From: Agrostemma githago
Lineage: Eukaryota > Streptophyta > Magnoliopsida > Caryophyllales > Caryophyllaceae
Length of the DNA: 64,000 nt
Assembly: GCA_958450325.1 (NCBI GenBank)
Contig: OY288256.1
Coordinates: 42,612,953-42,676,952, forward strand
Direction of reading: 5' to 3'
Under the pieces are notes generated by a model, which was given only the letters and a program-made list of their open reading frames with translations, was not told the origin of the DNA and did not search any database. Position 1 is the stretch's first letter. Each line of letters opens with the position of its first letter. A program made the translations under genes and the position numbers. This document shows, in pieces, positions 49,724 to 60,619 of the stretch.

Positions 49724-52700
49724 TGTAACACCCGCTATTTTTCCGAGCGTTTTATCCTTTCTGTTGTGACTTCGTCATAACTCTGTCACGTTTGATGTGA
49801 GTTAGAATGAACTTTGAACAAGTGATTTGATGATAGATAGTAATTTGAAATGAACGAAACAAAGCAACGAAATCAAGTTGAAATAGCTGCTGTAAAGTGA
49901 TGATAGAACGTAACCAAAGATAGTGTGCTAAGTGAGATAGACCTATGCCTCAACAAAGCGAGTGCTAATTCAAACACACGATTGAAATAGCGAGTATAGA
50001 GCTTGTAACGCGACTTACTCTAATACTTTGTCTTGTGAACTACAAAGACGAAAAGGAAAGCAAAGCTTAACTCAGATTTTGTTTGATGAAGATTGAATGA
50101 TTTATTCATCAAGTACTTGGCTATTTATAGCCTACAACTCAACCCAAGGATGAGGCTAACCAGCAAAGTCAAGCCTCATAAAGTGGGTGACAAAAACAAA
50201 GAAAGAGAAATGAACTAGGCTAGAACTAAATAGCTAGATACAATGAATAAGTGAGAACACAATCAGCCTACTTTCCATGCTCCAAATCAGATGCAAGGCC
50301 CTCGTTTGCTCGAGTAGGTCTTGATTAAACGGACTTGAAAATAGCAGCTCTTCTCCTCGGGAATTTATTGGAAGCTTTAAAGAGAATTGAGGCAAAAGAA
50401 ACAATTCCGTCAAAGAATTTAACAACGGCGTTTTTCAATGCACAGCTGACTTGTTTGGGGCATAACTTCGTCAATACTTGTTCAATGAACCTTCACGAGT
50501 AGTCATTGGAAAGATAAGCTCGAAAATTTTGAATGACTACGAAATTCCAAGTATAACTCGAGATATGGACCGATCAAAACAACGCTGCAAAATGAACTCG
50601 CGTCAACATTTTGGCCTCATATTTCATCATCTTTCCAAGCTTATTTTCAATTTTGAGTTTAATGATATTTATATTTATTTTAAAAGATTTTAATACTTTT
50701 AAATCTATTTATTTGATTTTCTTCGTAAATTAATTAATTTTCCGCGAGAAATTCTATTTCTCTTCGAATTGACGTTTTTTAAGCTCGAATTTAAGATATT
50801 TCTTTCCTAAAAATGTTTAAATGCATTTATATAATATTTTCAACTAGTAAATATTTTTATTTATGAAAATTTAGCCGTTAATGATTTTATTACGAAGGCT
50901 CGTGAATAACTATTTGCCAACGCGAGATGTACTTGAGTTGCTTTGAAATGCCTTTAACTATTTTACGATCCTTCTTTTTATCAACTTACAAATCATTTGA
51001 GACCTTTTCCCCATGTTTTGGACCGACCCACCCCCCTTGTGACTCACCCATTACATTTTTTTTATAACCTTTCATTTTATAAAAATGATTTAAGAAATTA
51101 GATAATTCTTCACAACCATTTAATGGGATGACTCATGCACAAACTCTTCATGCTCCATTCTCTATATTTTGACTGGATATTTTAGTCTAGTTTCACCTTG
51201 TTTTCATCAAATATTAATATTATTCAAACATATGAACCCATCCACTTTTCCTTATATTCATTTCTACATTTAAACAAAAAAAAATCCCTTTCTTCTCCTT
51301 CTTTTGGCCGTGTCATCAGCAGCCCCTCAAGGCTTATTCTTGCTTCAATTCAAGCCAAAATCGTCTCGTTTTCATCGTCAAATTAATCCTTATTCCGATC
51401 CTTCCGTTAAGGTAATAATCGATGTTGTTTTCTATCGTTATTCACCTTGATTTTCTTAGTTTTTCTCATGGTAATTTTCTGCCATGATTTTCGTGTGTTA
51501 AGGATTTGTGGACGATCCCGAGGCCGACGAGTATATTATCGATTCAGATTTGGATTAGAGGTAACGTCGATGTTACTCGGTATTTCATGATTTTAATTGT
51601 GTATTTGCATGTATATATTTTTATATTTCATTTTTGACAATATACGTATGTCATATAATATGGAAAATTTTTAAAAGTTGAAAATTTGCATGTTTCGGTA
51701 TTTATATCGCTTTTACGAGATTAACGATTAAATCGTCGTATTAATTTGTAAAATCGTAATATTCGGCCTAAACTTGTAATATATGATTATATTCTGTAAA
51801 AATGAAGTTTTTGATGATTTTTAATAATTTAGTATTTTTCTGATATTTTAGTATCGATTATTGAATTATTATCGTTTACGGACAAAAACGATTAAAAGCC
51901 AATTTTTAGTTCTAGTACTAAACATTTTATTTAAATCTGATTTTTGATGTGGTGAAACTTTTTGATGAAATAGAATTTTCTGAATTTTCTCATAAATTTT
52001 CGGAATTTTTAAGTGGATGAAATAATTAATAACTTTAAATCATCGTTTATCGATAAAACCGCGTTTCTCGTTTTAATTCTCGATTTCTTGTCCTATTATT
52101 AAATCTGGAAAAAAAATATGATTCTGATGATTTAATAATAAAATGTAATTTTATGATTTTTAGTGCTATAATAAAATGTTAGGAACGATAAGTTTTATTA
52201 ATGGAATCGTTAATTGTGAAAGCGGGTTTAAAAGACGGTTTTTACGGGATTTATTAAATCTGGGATTTTTTTTGGAAATTTGGAAAATATTATTTTCTGG
52301 AAAATCATGATTTTTAAGTTTAATAATAATTTTTGGATATCAATACATAAATCGTTTTGTATTTACAATTTTTATTAACTGTTATTGTCGAGATTAAACG
52401 ATTAACGAGAAAACCCCTTAAAAAACCGAGTCTAAGTATTCTGGAAAATTTTCTTTTCTGGACATAATGTCCATAAATATATTTTAAAAATTTTACGTAA
52501 TTTTTTTAATATTTATTAAAGTCTTTAATTAATAAGTTTTGATTTTTGGACAAATTACGATTTATCGTTAAAATGCTTCGTCTTACCTAAAGGATTTATT
52601 TTTCCAGCTATTTTGAAAACATTTAAATCTGAAACTTTAAGAGTTAAATCATCCCTTAACATATTCTAAATATATTCATTGGTTTAATTAAATAAAAGAC

Positions 52701-53570
52701 GTTAAAAGATTTAATTTAACATTTGCCGTAAAATCCTATTTATAATCGTATTGTCGAAACTAATAATAATTAGGGAATTTTAGCTTTGAAACTTTTGAAA
52801 ACACCCTGATTAGTAGTATTAAAATGCTTAAGACATTTTTAATCATTTCATAACACTTGTACGATATTTTAATAATGTCATAAACCCGGTTGTTCTCGTT
52901 TTAGAAATTAATATCGTTAAGGCCGAAAATATTAGTTTTGTAAATCTATATCGTTTACTAAAAATGTTGAATTAGTATAAACTAATATTTTCGCTATTTT
53001 GATATGATGCTATTTTTAGTAAAGTTTCCTAAAATAGAGTCTCATCTTTTGGAAAGTGATCCTTTTATTCTTTTGTTCTCTCATTGTTTGTATTGAATAT
53101 ACCTTTTGAATATCGATAATGGCTTGTTTTGGAGTTATGGAATAAGGACAAGTGTGGGTTTAGAGTAATATAGTATGGGATGTACGTTTTTGCCATCAGC
53201 TATAAAGTCGGTGTGCCTAATTGGGGCGCATTTGGTCGTTGAACTGGGCGTAGTTTCGCCCAGGAGAGTTTTTGTTTTGAGAGTAAGCTAGATACCGCAT
53301 CGTGTTAGTCGTCGTCAGCTGAAGTAGACATATTTGTTGTCTAGGATGGGTATGCACTACTTAAACAAGGACCTCGCTGCACGCAGTTCTGTTATAGTTG
53401 AGTTGCCTAGTTAGAGACTGGATTCTGTTATCGGTTAAGTCTACAGTTCTCGAAGCTAGTTTCTAGTATTATCCTAGTGAAAGTCTAGATACTACATTAA
53501 TCCTATCCATAACGCCTTTTTGAATTTTTTTATTATCATCGATATATTTTGATTTGCAGGTTGGTAAATA
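49724..53570 (+). mobile_element. LARD LTR, copy 2 (Helitron-free, truncated)
   Basis: TGTAACACCCGC at 49724 starts an LTR that is the reverse complement of 11861 down to about 5484, in the same order. It lacks the Helitron, showing its empty site at 51791/51792. It also carries an extra segment of about 820 bases (49793-50612). It breaks off at GCAGGTTGGTAAATATATA, so the last ~470 bases of the LTR (5011-5484) are missing. It inserted into, or was joined to, the 80-bp tandem array. No coding. Confidence 0.88.
49793..50612. mobile_element. Unclassified ~820-bp insertion in LARD LTR copy 2
   Basis: Alignment with the LTR at 11790-11750 and 1990-1960 breaks after AACTCTGTCAC and resumes at CATCTTTCCAAGCTT. 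The inserted DNA starts GTGAGTTAGAATGAAC and ends with GAACTCGCG. The ends share a weak inverted match (GTGAGTT with GCGAGTT). The bases GTCACGTTT and GTCAACATTT at either edge could be a decayed 9-bp target duplication. No coding is visible. A small DNA transposon (MULE or hAT type) is possible but unproven. Confidence 0.45.
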
Positions 53571-53740
53571 TATATATATATACATATAGAGTAAGGCTTT
53601 TATGAGTCCTTTACTCTTTGTGAGTCCTTAAGTCCTCATCTCATCCATTGGATGGGATGAGGATGGATGGACAAGATGCATCCATTAAAAAAAAAAAATT
53701 TACGTTCCTAAAATAGCTCCCATGAATTTAGGAAACAATA

Positions 53741-54430
53741 TTTTTTTTTGGTAAAGTGTAAATATTATTATTAAACACCAAACGATCATACATATATCGG
53801 AGAACACTCCACTTCAACTTACTTCGAAAATTAGTTTAGTTTTCTAGTAGTCGATCTATCCAATTCTTATCCCTTGTTTGGAGTGGGCCTTTGATTTGAT
53901 TTTGAACCCGCTTTCTAATATCCATTTTAATGTCTGCAGCGCATTTCTTCGGGTGTTTAATAACATTGTTATGCCTGCACCAGTTTCTTTGCATCCACAC
54001 ATGGTACAAAGTAGCATTAATGATTCCATTAATAATGCCCGTCTTTAGCCTTGAGTCTCGTCTATTCAGCCTCCAGGTTGTCACGTCTTTTTCCGGGATC
54101 CGAATTAGCATCCATCGCTTCAGTTCTTCCAAGATCAGCCTGCTAAATTCACATGAGAAAAAAAGGTGTTGTAGTGTTTCCTCCTCCTGTTTACAGATGC
54201 AGCATAGCGAGTCCGGAACGATTTTCAGCCTGTGCAGTTTGTCCATCGTATTTAGTCCCCGCTGCTGCACCAACCACGCAATAAAACTGTGTTTCGGAAT
54301 GGACCATTTGGTCCAGACCAGATGGTACCATTCTACGTTCTGAGTGGGAAGCTTAAGCCACTTATAACCCTTCTCGATAGTATAGCTTCGCCCAGGGTTG
54401 TTGCTCCATTCTTTTTGATGATAGGCCTGC
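53741..54430 (-). mobile_element. 5'-truncated LINE in the MULE, 18-bp perfect TSD
   Basis: The insertion is 690 bp with T run at 53741. It is flanked by identical TGAATTTAGGAAACAATA at 53723-53740 and 54431-54448. The minus strand encodes a 145-codon frame (54273 to 53836): MVQQRGLNTMDKLHR, CCICKQEEETLQHLFFSC (zf-RVT finger), then GIINATLYHVWMQRN. It is a typical dead-on-arrival LINE copy carrying only the tail of ORF2. The perfect duplication and intact frame suggest a rather recent insertion. Confidence 0.95.
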
Positions 54431-54554
54431 TGAATTTAGGAAACAATAACTCCCTATCACATTCATTCATCATATCACGTTCATTCAAACACCAAAAAAA
54501 ACCCTTTCTTCATTCACGTTCAGTCATCGATTTTGTACTCGGAATTCTGTTACA

Positions 54555-55797
54555 ATGGATTCAATGACCGCGTCATCGTCTTCAACGGTTGATAAGCAAC
54601 TGATCGAGTATAACAATGGTGAGTTTCAGTATTTCATTCACGTTTTGATTCAATTTTTATTCATGGATTTCGATGGTCATAGTGCTTTCAACGTGCGTTT
54701 TAACATCAATGGTTTATCGCGTCAAATTGCGTTTTTTTACGTCGATTTTCATGTTTATAGTGCTTTCATTGTCATTTTGTATCACAGTTTCGTATCAATT
54801 TGCGTTTTTTTTTTAGGTCATTGCGTTTTGATATCACAGTTTCGTATCAATGGTTATTTGCTCTCTCGATCTTTATAGATTACAGGGCTTTATGCTTTTT
54901 ATTCTGATTTTCCATGATATCCATTGATACTATTGTTTTGATTTCAATTAACGCATAAACGTCGTTGAAGTAACATGTCTTCTGCATTAAAGTAACACTT
55001 ACTTGCAATTACAGTAACACAAATGAACGTTCAGAAAAAGGGTTTTGATGATGATGTTAGAGTAACGTATTGTACACGTTAGAGTAACACCACTTAGGAA
55101 TTATAGTAACACATTATTTGCATGGGTGTAACGCTGTTTGATTTTGTGCAGGTGGTTTTGCCAAAGATGCGAACGCACATGACAACACTGGAAAAGGTAG
55201 AATTTGATTCATTTGATCAATCATGGATTAATAACAATGGTTCATTGATATTATTGTTTGCTTTCTGTTGAAGCAGTCATGGCGTTGAAGTAACACAAGT
55301 TATGAATTACAGTAATATCTAATTCTAATTAGAGTAACACAAACACGTAACACTAAAAAGGGTTTTTGGCGCTGACGTTGGAGTAACATCCTTTAAGGGT
55401 TAAAGTTACACAACTTATGAGTTGAAGTAACACTTATGTCCATGGGCGTGACATTTTTTAATTTCTTGCACGAAGCATTGACAAAGAACCGAATGCACAG
55501 GAATGGTGTAGAGATGTGGGTGAGGTTTTCACACCGTACATGGAGCAAGTATTCGGAACAATTGATGAGGCAGTGGAATTTTACAAAATCTACGCGCTGG
55601 CTTGCGGATTTGATGTGAGAAAGTATACTAAGCCAACCAAACGAAATTGTCCAAATCCGTACGCAGCACGACCGCTTAAACAGCCTACTAAGCCAACCAA
55701 TGATGAGGATGACGAGGATGAAGTAGATGAAGACATCGAAGGAGAGGAAACTGAAGAAGACACCAAGGAATACGAGGAGGATGAACAAGTGTTTTGA
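54555..55797 (+). pseudogene. FAR1/FHY3-type DNA-binding fragment, multi-exon
   Basis: Exon 1 (54555-54618) encodes MDSMTASSSSTVDKQLIEYN and ends at a GTGAGT donor. Exon 2 (55152-55196, 45 bp, same phase at both ends) encodes GFAKDANAHDNTGK. The third block (from about 55473) encodes DKEPNAQEWCRDVGEVFTPY then FGTIDEAVEFYKIYALACGF followed by DVRKYTK, the start of a FAR1 domain (F-x-S/T-x-x-E-A-x-x-F-Y-x-x-Y-A-x-x-x-G-F). After that it turns into an acidic tail rich in DE ending EYEEDEQVF at 55797. The CxxH half of FAR1 and the MULE transposase are absent. The acceptor before exon 3 reads GCACG, not CAG, so splicing is probably broken. Exons 2 and 3 with their preceding introns are a ~319-bp tandem duplication. 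Confidence 0.65.
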
Positions 55798-56340
55798 GAA
55801 TACTCGTGTTTTTTTGTCATTATAAGAATTTTTTCTTTTTTTCTGGTTTACACGAAAAACTAATTTTGTACAATTTTTTTACACATAGCGCTGTGTTACG
55901 GTGCATTTAACATTATATTTATTTAATACATGTATTTTTGGTTAGAGTAACATCTCATGTGTGTCAGAGTAACACTATTCGTCAGTTACAGTAACAGAAA
56001 CAATGCATTGAAGTAACTGAAAACAACAGCGTTGTTTAGACAAAATCATTGCCAAAGTAACTGGGGATAACTTGGATTGGTTCCATTCATTGACAAAGTA
56101 CCAACATTTGTTCTTCAAAAAACAATATATAATGCGTCAGAGGAATTGATTGCAATATCATTGTACAAACACCATTAATAACTTAAAGTAACATAAATTG
56201 TTTATTAAAGTAACATTTACAGTGCTTCGGTGTAGCACACAGATTGTGAGACCAAAGAAAATTGGGTTAACTTCAGTAATCCCCATAGTAACACACCAGC
56301 AGTAAATTAGAGTAACAGGTACAGCTAGTCAGTGTAACAG
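54971..56340 (+). repeat. Phased GTAACA motif arrays, 22-bp step
   Basis: GTAACA (or a one-base variant) starts at 54971, 54993, 55015; 55063, 55085, 55107, 55129; 55290, 55312, 55334; 55383, 55405, 55427; 55947, 55969, 55991, 56013 and 56057; 56188, 56210 and 56232 (GTAGCA); 56312 and 56334. Within clusters the step is exactly 22 bp, while spacers differ in sequence. The unit is roughly GTAACA, about ten variable bases, then ATTARA. Clusters lie in the introns and downstream of the FAR1 fragment. They could be binding sites or an old 22-bp satellite with a conserved core. Confidence 0.85.
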
Positions 56341-56460
56341 AGTTTAACAGCTTCAATGCATTGGTGATAGTAAAAATACCAATGTAATTAGACAGGTAAC
56401 TAAAGAATACAAACCATTAATTCGTAGTTAGAAAAGAGATGACATGATTCAGTAAACACG

Positions 56461-56571
56461 TTATTTTTTTCGGCTCGTTGTTGGCTTGCTCTTAGGAGCG
56501 TCGATGATCTTTTGTCTAGCATCCGCATACTTGTCTACGTTTTCCAACAATCGCGATCGCACCTTGTTCAT
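56461..56571 (-). CDS. Small basic ORF in the MULE, 36 aa
   Basis: The minus-strand frame reads MNKVRSRLLENVDKYADARQ and ends with a basic KSKPTTSRKK tail. It looks like the C-terminal end of a larger nuclear protein, and lies opposite to the FAR1 fragment near the right TIR. I do not recognise the family. It could be a captured gene fragment or the tail of a second MULE gene, and no upstream exon is identified. Confidence 0.3.
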   Translation of the reverse strand: MNKVRSRLLENVDKYADARQKIIDAPKSKPTTSRKK

Positions 56572-56935
56572 TATGTTTGCTAAAGTTAGAAAGCTGCTTC
56601 AATATAACCTTGCTCGAGTTGAAGGTGAGCGATTGAGTTGAGTTGAGCAATTGAGTGCTCGGATGTGCTTGAGTTGAGCGAAAAAATTGAATGAGATGAG
56701 AGATGATGAAGGTGAAGGGTTTTTGTGTTAGGCGGGTGTTTGAATGAAACAAATGAATGAGATGAGAGAGAAGAAGATATCAGTTAGCGGTAATCTAGGG
56801 AGGAGAGAGGATTTTCTCATGGTAGTTACTACCTTAATTACTACATGCAATCTCAACCATTCATCCTCTTTAGATCAATGGCTAAGAATAGGACTCATGG
56901 ACTCAAAAAAGAAAAAGGGACTCACTTGATCTTCA

Positions 56936-56938
<3 letters not shown>

Positions 56939-56988
<50 letters not shown>
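56939..56988. repeat. (TA)n microsatellite between MULE and LTR A copy 2
   Basis: About 24 TA units directly follow the MULE right end. A shorter TA run (53568-53588) precedes the left end, consistent with insertion into a TA tract. Confidence 0.9.
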
Positions 56989-56989
<1 letters not shown>

Positions 56990-57607
56990 CTATGTACTAT
57001 TATTAATATTACTAACCGCTAACACTAACCTTTTCATTATCGTTTTTTTATTTATCGTCATTAACAATTAATACCGTGTATATTTATATAATAATAAAAT
57101 TTTCGGATTCGAACACGTTTGACTACGACCACCGCTCCAAGTCCGTTTAATCCCTTTACGAGTCGCGACGGAGGTGGCACCCTTTCGAAGAGCGCCGCCC
57201 TATGCACTCAAGGGCGTAAGCGATCGTGGTTGTACGTAGTTGAACGCGTCTGATTCCATTTCCGAGATTAGTACGGAACCCATTGACGCGAAAATCGACA
57301 TCACATAATCTGTAAGGATTAGTATCAATGTCGTGACGCAGAGGGAGACAATTTCGTCACTAATCAAAATTTTCGATCCAATAACAAAACTTTTTATAAA
57401 ATTCCGATGACGGTCCTATAATCGTATAGTACACGATTATAGTACCGAAGACCGAGTTAAGTTTAAATCACGCAATATTTTTACGTAACTCGGTTAACCA
57501 TCAATTTTTGAATTAATTAAAACGAAACCGTCACCTTTTCGAAATGTGCAGTAGCTCATACAGGGGCACTCGATCAAGTGCCATAGGCTACTCGATCGAG
57601 TAGCACC
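56989..57607 (+). mobile_element. LTR of family A, copy 2, left part
   Basis: Sequence from CTATTATTAATATTACTAAC resembles the middle of LTR B (37925-38060), and from about 57437 it matches LTR A copy 1 from base 1 on. It stops at ACC (57605-57607), the left target duplication of the CACTA element, and resumes at 61100. The start of the LTR is missing at the TA tract. Confidence 0.78.
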
Positions 57608-57639
57608 CACTACAAGAAAATTGTGGAAGGGCGACTGAC

Positions 57640-57870
57640 TGGCTGCGTCTGGAACGGGGGACGCCAAAGTAGCGACCACGAATTAAACCGGGCGACCGTT
57701 TACGGTCGCTAAATTTAGCGACCGATGCGTGCTTGAATACGGAAACAGACCAAGGAAGTAGCCTGCTAGGCGACCGACTGTGGTCGCAATTGAGACGCCA
57801 GGCGACCGACAGTGGTCGCAATTTAGGACGTCGGGCGACCATTATCGGTCGCAGAAGTCGGTCGCTTTTT
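57640..57870. repeat. Left subterminal repeats of the CACTA element
   Basis: At least four units of GGCGACCG-N-GGTCGC type (near 57682, 57770, 57802 and 57834), several as imperfect palindromes, lie between the TIR and the C tract. In En/Spm such repeats bind the TNPA-type protein. Confidence 0.9.
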
Positions 57871-57897
57871 TGACCCCAAAAATCAATCTTCATCAGA

Positions 57898-57916
57898 CCC
57901 CCCCCCCCCCCCCCCC
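57898..57916. repeat. Poly-C tract (19 C)
   Basis: Nineteen consecutive cytosines follow ATCTTCATCAGA inside the CACTA element, just after its left subterminal repeats. Confidence 0.93.
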
Positions 57917-59470
57917 ATTTCGAGCTCCAATTCTAAAAAAAAAAAACCCTCTTACTTCCCTCTACCCAAAACCGACGCACCCCCTCCCCAAATTCCTATC
58001 AATTTCCTATACTCTCCATTATTAAGGTTTGTTTTTCTTTTCTATTAAGTTCAATTTATTAATTTTATGCTTTGTTATTGTTAATTTTTATTAGGTTGAA
58101 TCAATTTGATTTTTTTGGTGAATTAGGTTGAATCATTTACTTGAACTTTTTTAATTATTGAGTTTGATTTCATTTTTAATGATTTTAGGTTGCTAAATAA
58201 GTTACCATGTTAGTTTGCCCAAGATTGATTAAGTAGATTGTTAGTTAGCCTTAGATTAGGGTTTAGTGATTGGTATTATGATGAATTTTGTATTTTGGGA
58301 GAATATTAGGTTTAGGATTAGGAAATTGATTGTGGAAATATGATTTGAGAAAATCAATGATTTGGGTTATGGATGAAGATGATGAAGGGAAGTGATTATT
58401 GGAGTTTTCAATGTGTAAGTGAAGGAATGGAGATTGGGATATAGTAATAGTAATAGATGTAGAGTAGAGTTTGAGTAATTGAAGGAATCTTGATGATTTG
58501 GGGGAAATTGATGAGATGCTCATATTGCTCGTACTTGGAATTGCAGAATGCCAAGTAATTATCAAAGAATTTTACCTATCTATTAAGGGCAAATGATCAT
58601 CTTAAGTGGGTTATTACCAACAACATGACGTACATTACTACTTGATGATGATTCTTCCTTCTTCATTTTCATTGAAAACATTAACTCTATAATGATATAT
58701 ATGCTCTTTAATTTTAGTTCACTAAAAAAGAGTGAAAACTAATTACATATATAAACTATGTATATATATGTCCATTTTAAAAAAAAATACAAGGAGACTT
58801 TTTGTGCCACACACTTAGAACAAAGAGATGAGAAGAGTACAAATTGAATTTGGCAATTTTAGGGGTCAAATACAGTACACTAGAGATCTAACAGTGCTGT
58901 CTTGCAAGAGGTTGAAAATAATTAATGAGAGAAGATCAAAGACAATGGAGTATTATTATTATAGTGAAATTTGTAGGGAATTTAGTGGGTTTTAGGAGAC
59001 AAACAGGCTAAGATGACCTTGTGATTAAGCATGCAACATGGGATTATTAAAGTACTGCGGAGTACCGCATATATTCAATCAATGTTGCAATTTGAGTGAG
59101 ACAAATTGGTAAAAAAATTCTACATTTAACCATTTAGCCCCTCATACGACAAATTGGTTTGTGAACCTTTTCTTTTCTTTTTTGGCCTAAATGGTTAAAT
59201 GTAGGAATTTTTTTTACCAATTTGGCATGAGTCCTTTTTTTTTTTACCAAACTGTCATAGAAGTCTCTTTTTGTTTTTTACCAATATCGTCATTTGGCCC
59301 CGAGTTTAAGTTTGGTAATTGGATGTTTTGTAAATATATTAGGTTTATAATTAGGAAAATGAAAGTATATATATAAATTATAAATTGAGCGGATGTTATT
59401 AGGTTAAGTCAACTTGAAATTACGAATTCTAATATAATTGTTCGTTGTATAATTTATTCTTAGATAAAAA

Positions 59471-59812
59471 ATGAAGAGAAATGACCGAAAATGGATGTAT
59501 GAGGGAAGACATGATAAGAAAAGATGTCCCTCTGTTGAGTTTTTAAAGGGTGTACAGGTTTTTTTGGATTTTGCTAAAAACTCATCTGACTACGCGTCGA
59601 AAGGTGAAGTTAGGTGTCCTTGTACTAAATGCAAGAATCTTAGATTTGTTGATCTCATTGTGGTTAAGGAGCACGTGATCTCAAACGGTTTCTCGGCAAA
59701 TTATTATCGTTGGATTTGTCATGGCGAGACATCTTCAGATGAGGAACCAGAGACTCAACAAAATGTTGGGGGATTGAAAAGTATCCAACTTTATAGTTCG
59801 TTTTTGATATAA
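59471..59812 (+). CDS. Transposase-associated domain (Transpos_assoc) exon of CACTA
   Basis: The 113-residue frame starts MKRNDRKWMYEGRHDKKR and continues FLKGVQVFLDFAKNSSDYAS. It then reads GEVRCPCTKCKNLRFVDL and SNGFSANYYRWICHGETSSD. The DRxWMY start, RCPCxKCxN, and H-x6-GF-x4-Y-x-W-x-x-HGE order is the N-terminal Transpos_assoc domain of En/Spm TNP2-type transposases. The catalytic part that normally follows is gone. The last ~15 residues before the stop probably read into an intron. The domain is intact without stops, so a truncated protein could still be made. Confidence 0.88.
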   Translation: MKRNDRKWMYEGRHDKKRCPSVEFLKGVQVFLDFAKNSSDYASKGEVRCPCTKCKNLRFVDLIVVKEHVISNGFSANYYRWICHGETSSDEEPETQQNVGGLKSIQLYSSFLI

Positions 59813-59841
59813 TACTTACTCCTGAAACCCGTGTTGTTTAG

Positions 59842-60279
59842 GATGCTTACACCGAGCGGTCTGAGAGTGCTTCTGAAGACACACTGAACCCTAATCAGAT
59901 CTGGTTCGAGGTCGCCCAGGGGTACCAGAAAGGGGGTGTTTACGGTTTAGGTAATGCACACAGTTTGTTCTTCACACCTCCTACACCACGTGTAGGCACC
60001 GCGTCTCAGGCTGTGTATGAACCGTCCGCTCTAGCACAACTCAGGGCGCAGTACGAGGCTGACCAAGAGGCGGCGAGACAAAGAGAAGAGGCCGCGAGGC
60101 AAAGAGAGGAGGCCGCGATACGAAGAGAAGAGGCGGCGAATCAAAGAGAAGAGGCGGCGAGAGAAAGGGAGCGTGAAATGAATGAGAGGCTAATGCAGAC
60201 GGACGAGGCACTTAGGAAAATGCGCGCAGATATGGAGCGATTCAACTCACGTTTGGACAACAACAATCAAGGTGATTAG
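59842..60279 (+). CDS. Transposase_24-like (TNPA-type) C-terminal exon of CACTA
   Basis: After an acceptor GTTTAG (59841) the frame runs DAYTERSESASEDTLNPNQI, then WFEVAQGYQKGGVYGLGNAH, which matches the conserved end of plant Ptta/En/Spm Transposase_24 proteins (xxxE-V-x-G-x-x-K-K-G-R-V-Y-G-L-G). A long charged coiled coil of QREEAA repeats follows, ending FNSRLDNNNQGD. The five near-identical seven-residue repeats look recently expanded. The upstream part of this protein is absent, and the exon may be spliced to the preceding domain exon as a fusion. Confidence 0.75.
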   Translation, partial: DAYTERSESASEDTLNPNQIWFEVAQGYQKGGVYGLGNAHSLFFTPPTPRVGTASQAVYEPSALAQLRAQYEADQEAARQREEAARQREEAAIRREEAANQREEAAREREREMNERLMQTDEALRKMRADMERFNSRLDNNNQGD

Positions 60280-60619
60280 GACAACTTGAAGTTTTTGGTA
60301 TGTAATGAGTAACTTGAACCTTAGGAAAACTTTAAGTTGTTGGTAATTGGTAACTTGAACATGTTGGTGATGGGTAACTTGAACCTGTGGTTGTTTTTAG
60401 ATTGTCGGTTCTTCAGGACAATCGTAGATGATTTGTAAACGGAGATGTGGTTAGCTTTTGCTACGACTATGTTATTTTTAGTGACGCTTGTGGAAGTAAT
60501 CGAAAGCTGATTTGGATGAAAGCTGATTTGGTACATCATGTTGTGGTTGGTTGTATGTTTTTGTTTTTTTTTGCAGAAATTGGCTAGTATAGAAACGAAA
60601 CGTCACGGACTGAATCCCA

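Larger units (their letters stand above)
53589..56938 (+). mobile_element. Mutator-like element (FAR1-type), non-autonomous, with ~100-bp TIRs
   Basis: The left end GAGTAAGGCTTTTATGAGTCC and the reverse complement of the right end GAGTGAAGATCAAGTGAGTCC stay alignable at the same spacing for about 100 bases (both continue TTTTTTGAGTCC-like, then CCATTG and GAGGATGRATGG). Long diverged TIRs and FAR1-family coding point to a MULE. Both sides are AT dinucleotide runs, so the 9-bp target duplication cannot be read. Contents are a FAR1-like gene fragment, arrays of a GTAACA motif, a LINE insertion (53741-54430) and a small minus-strand ORF. No transposase catalytic domain is visible, so it would need help in trans. 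Confidence 0.72.

Noticed and set aside
49122..49769. ORFs with repeated RASVSTR...VFGDALTPR
   Set aside because: They arise from the 80-bp tandem array. The array sits in a retroelement 3' region whose coding strand is the other one.
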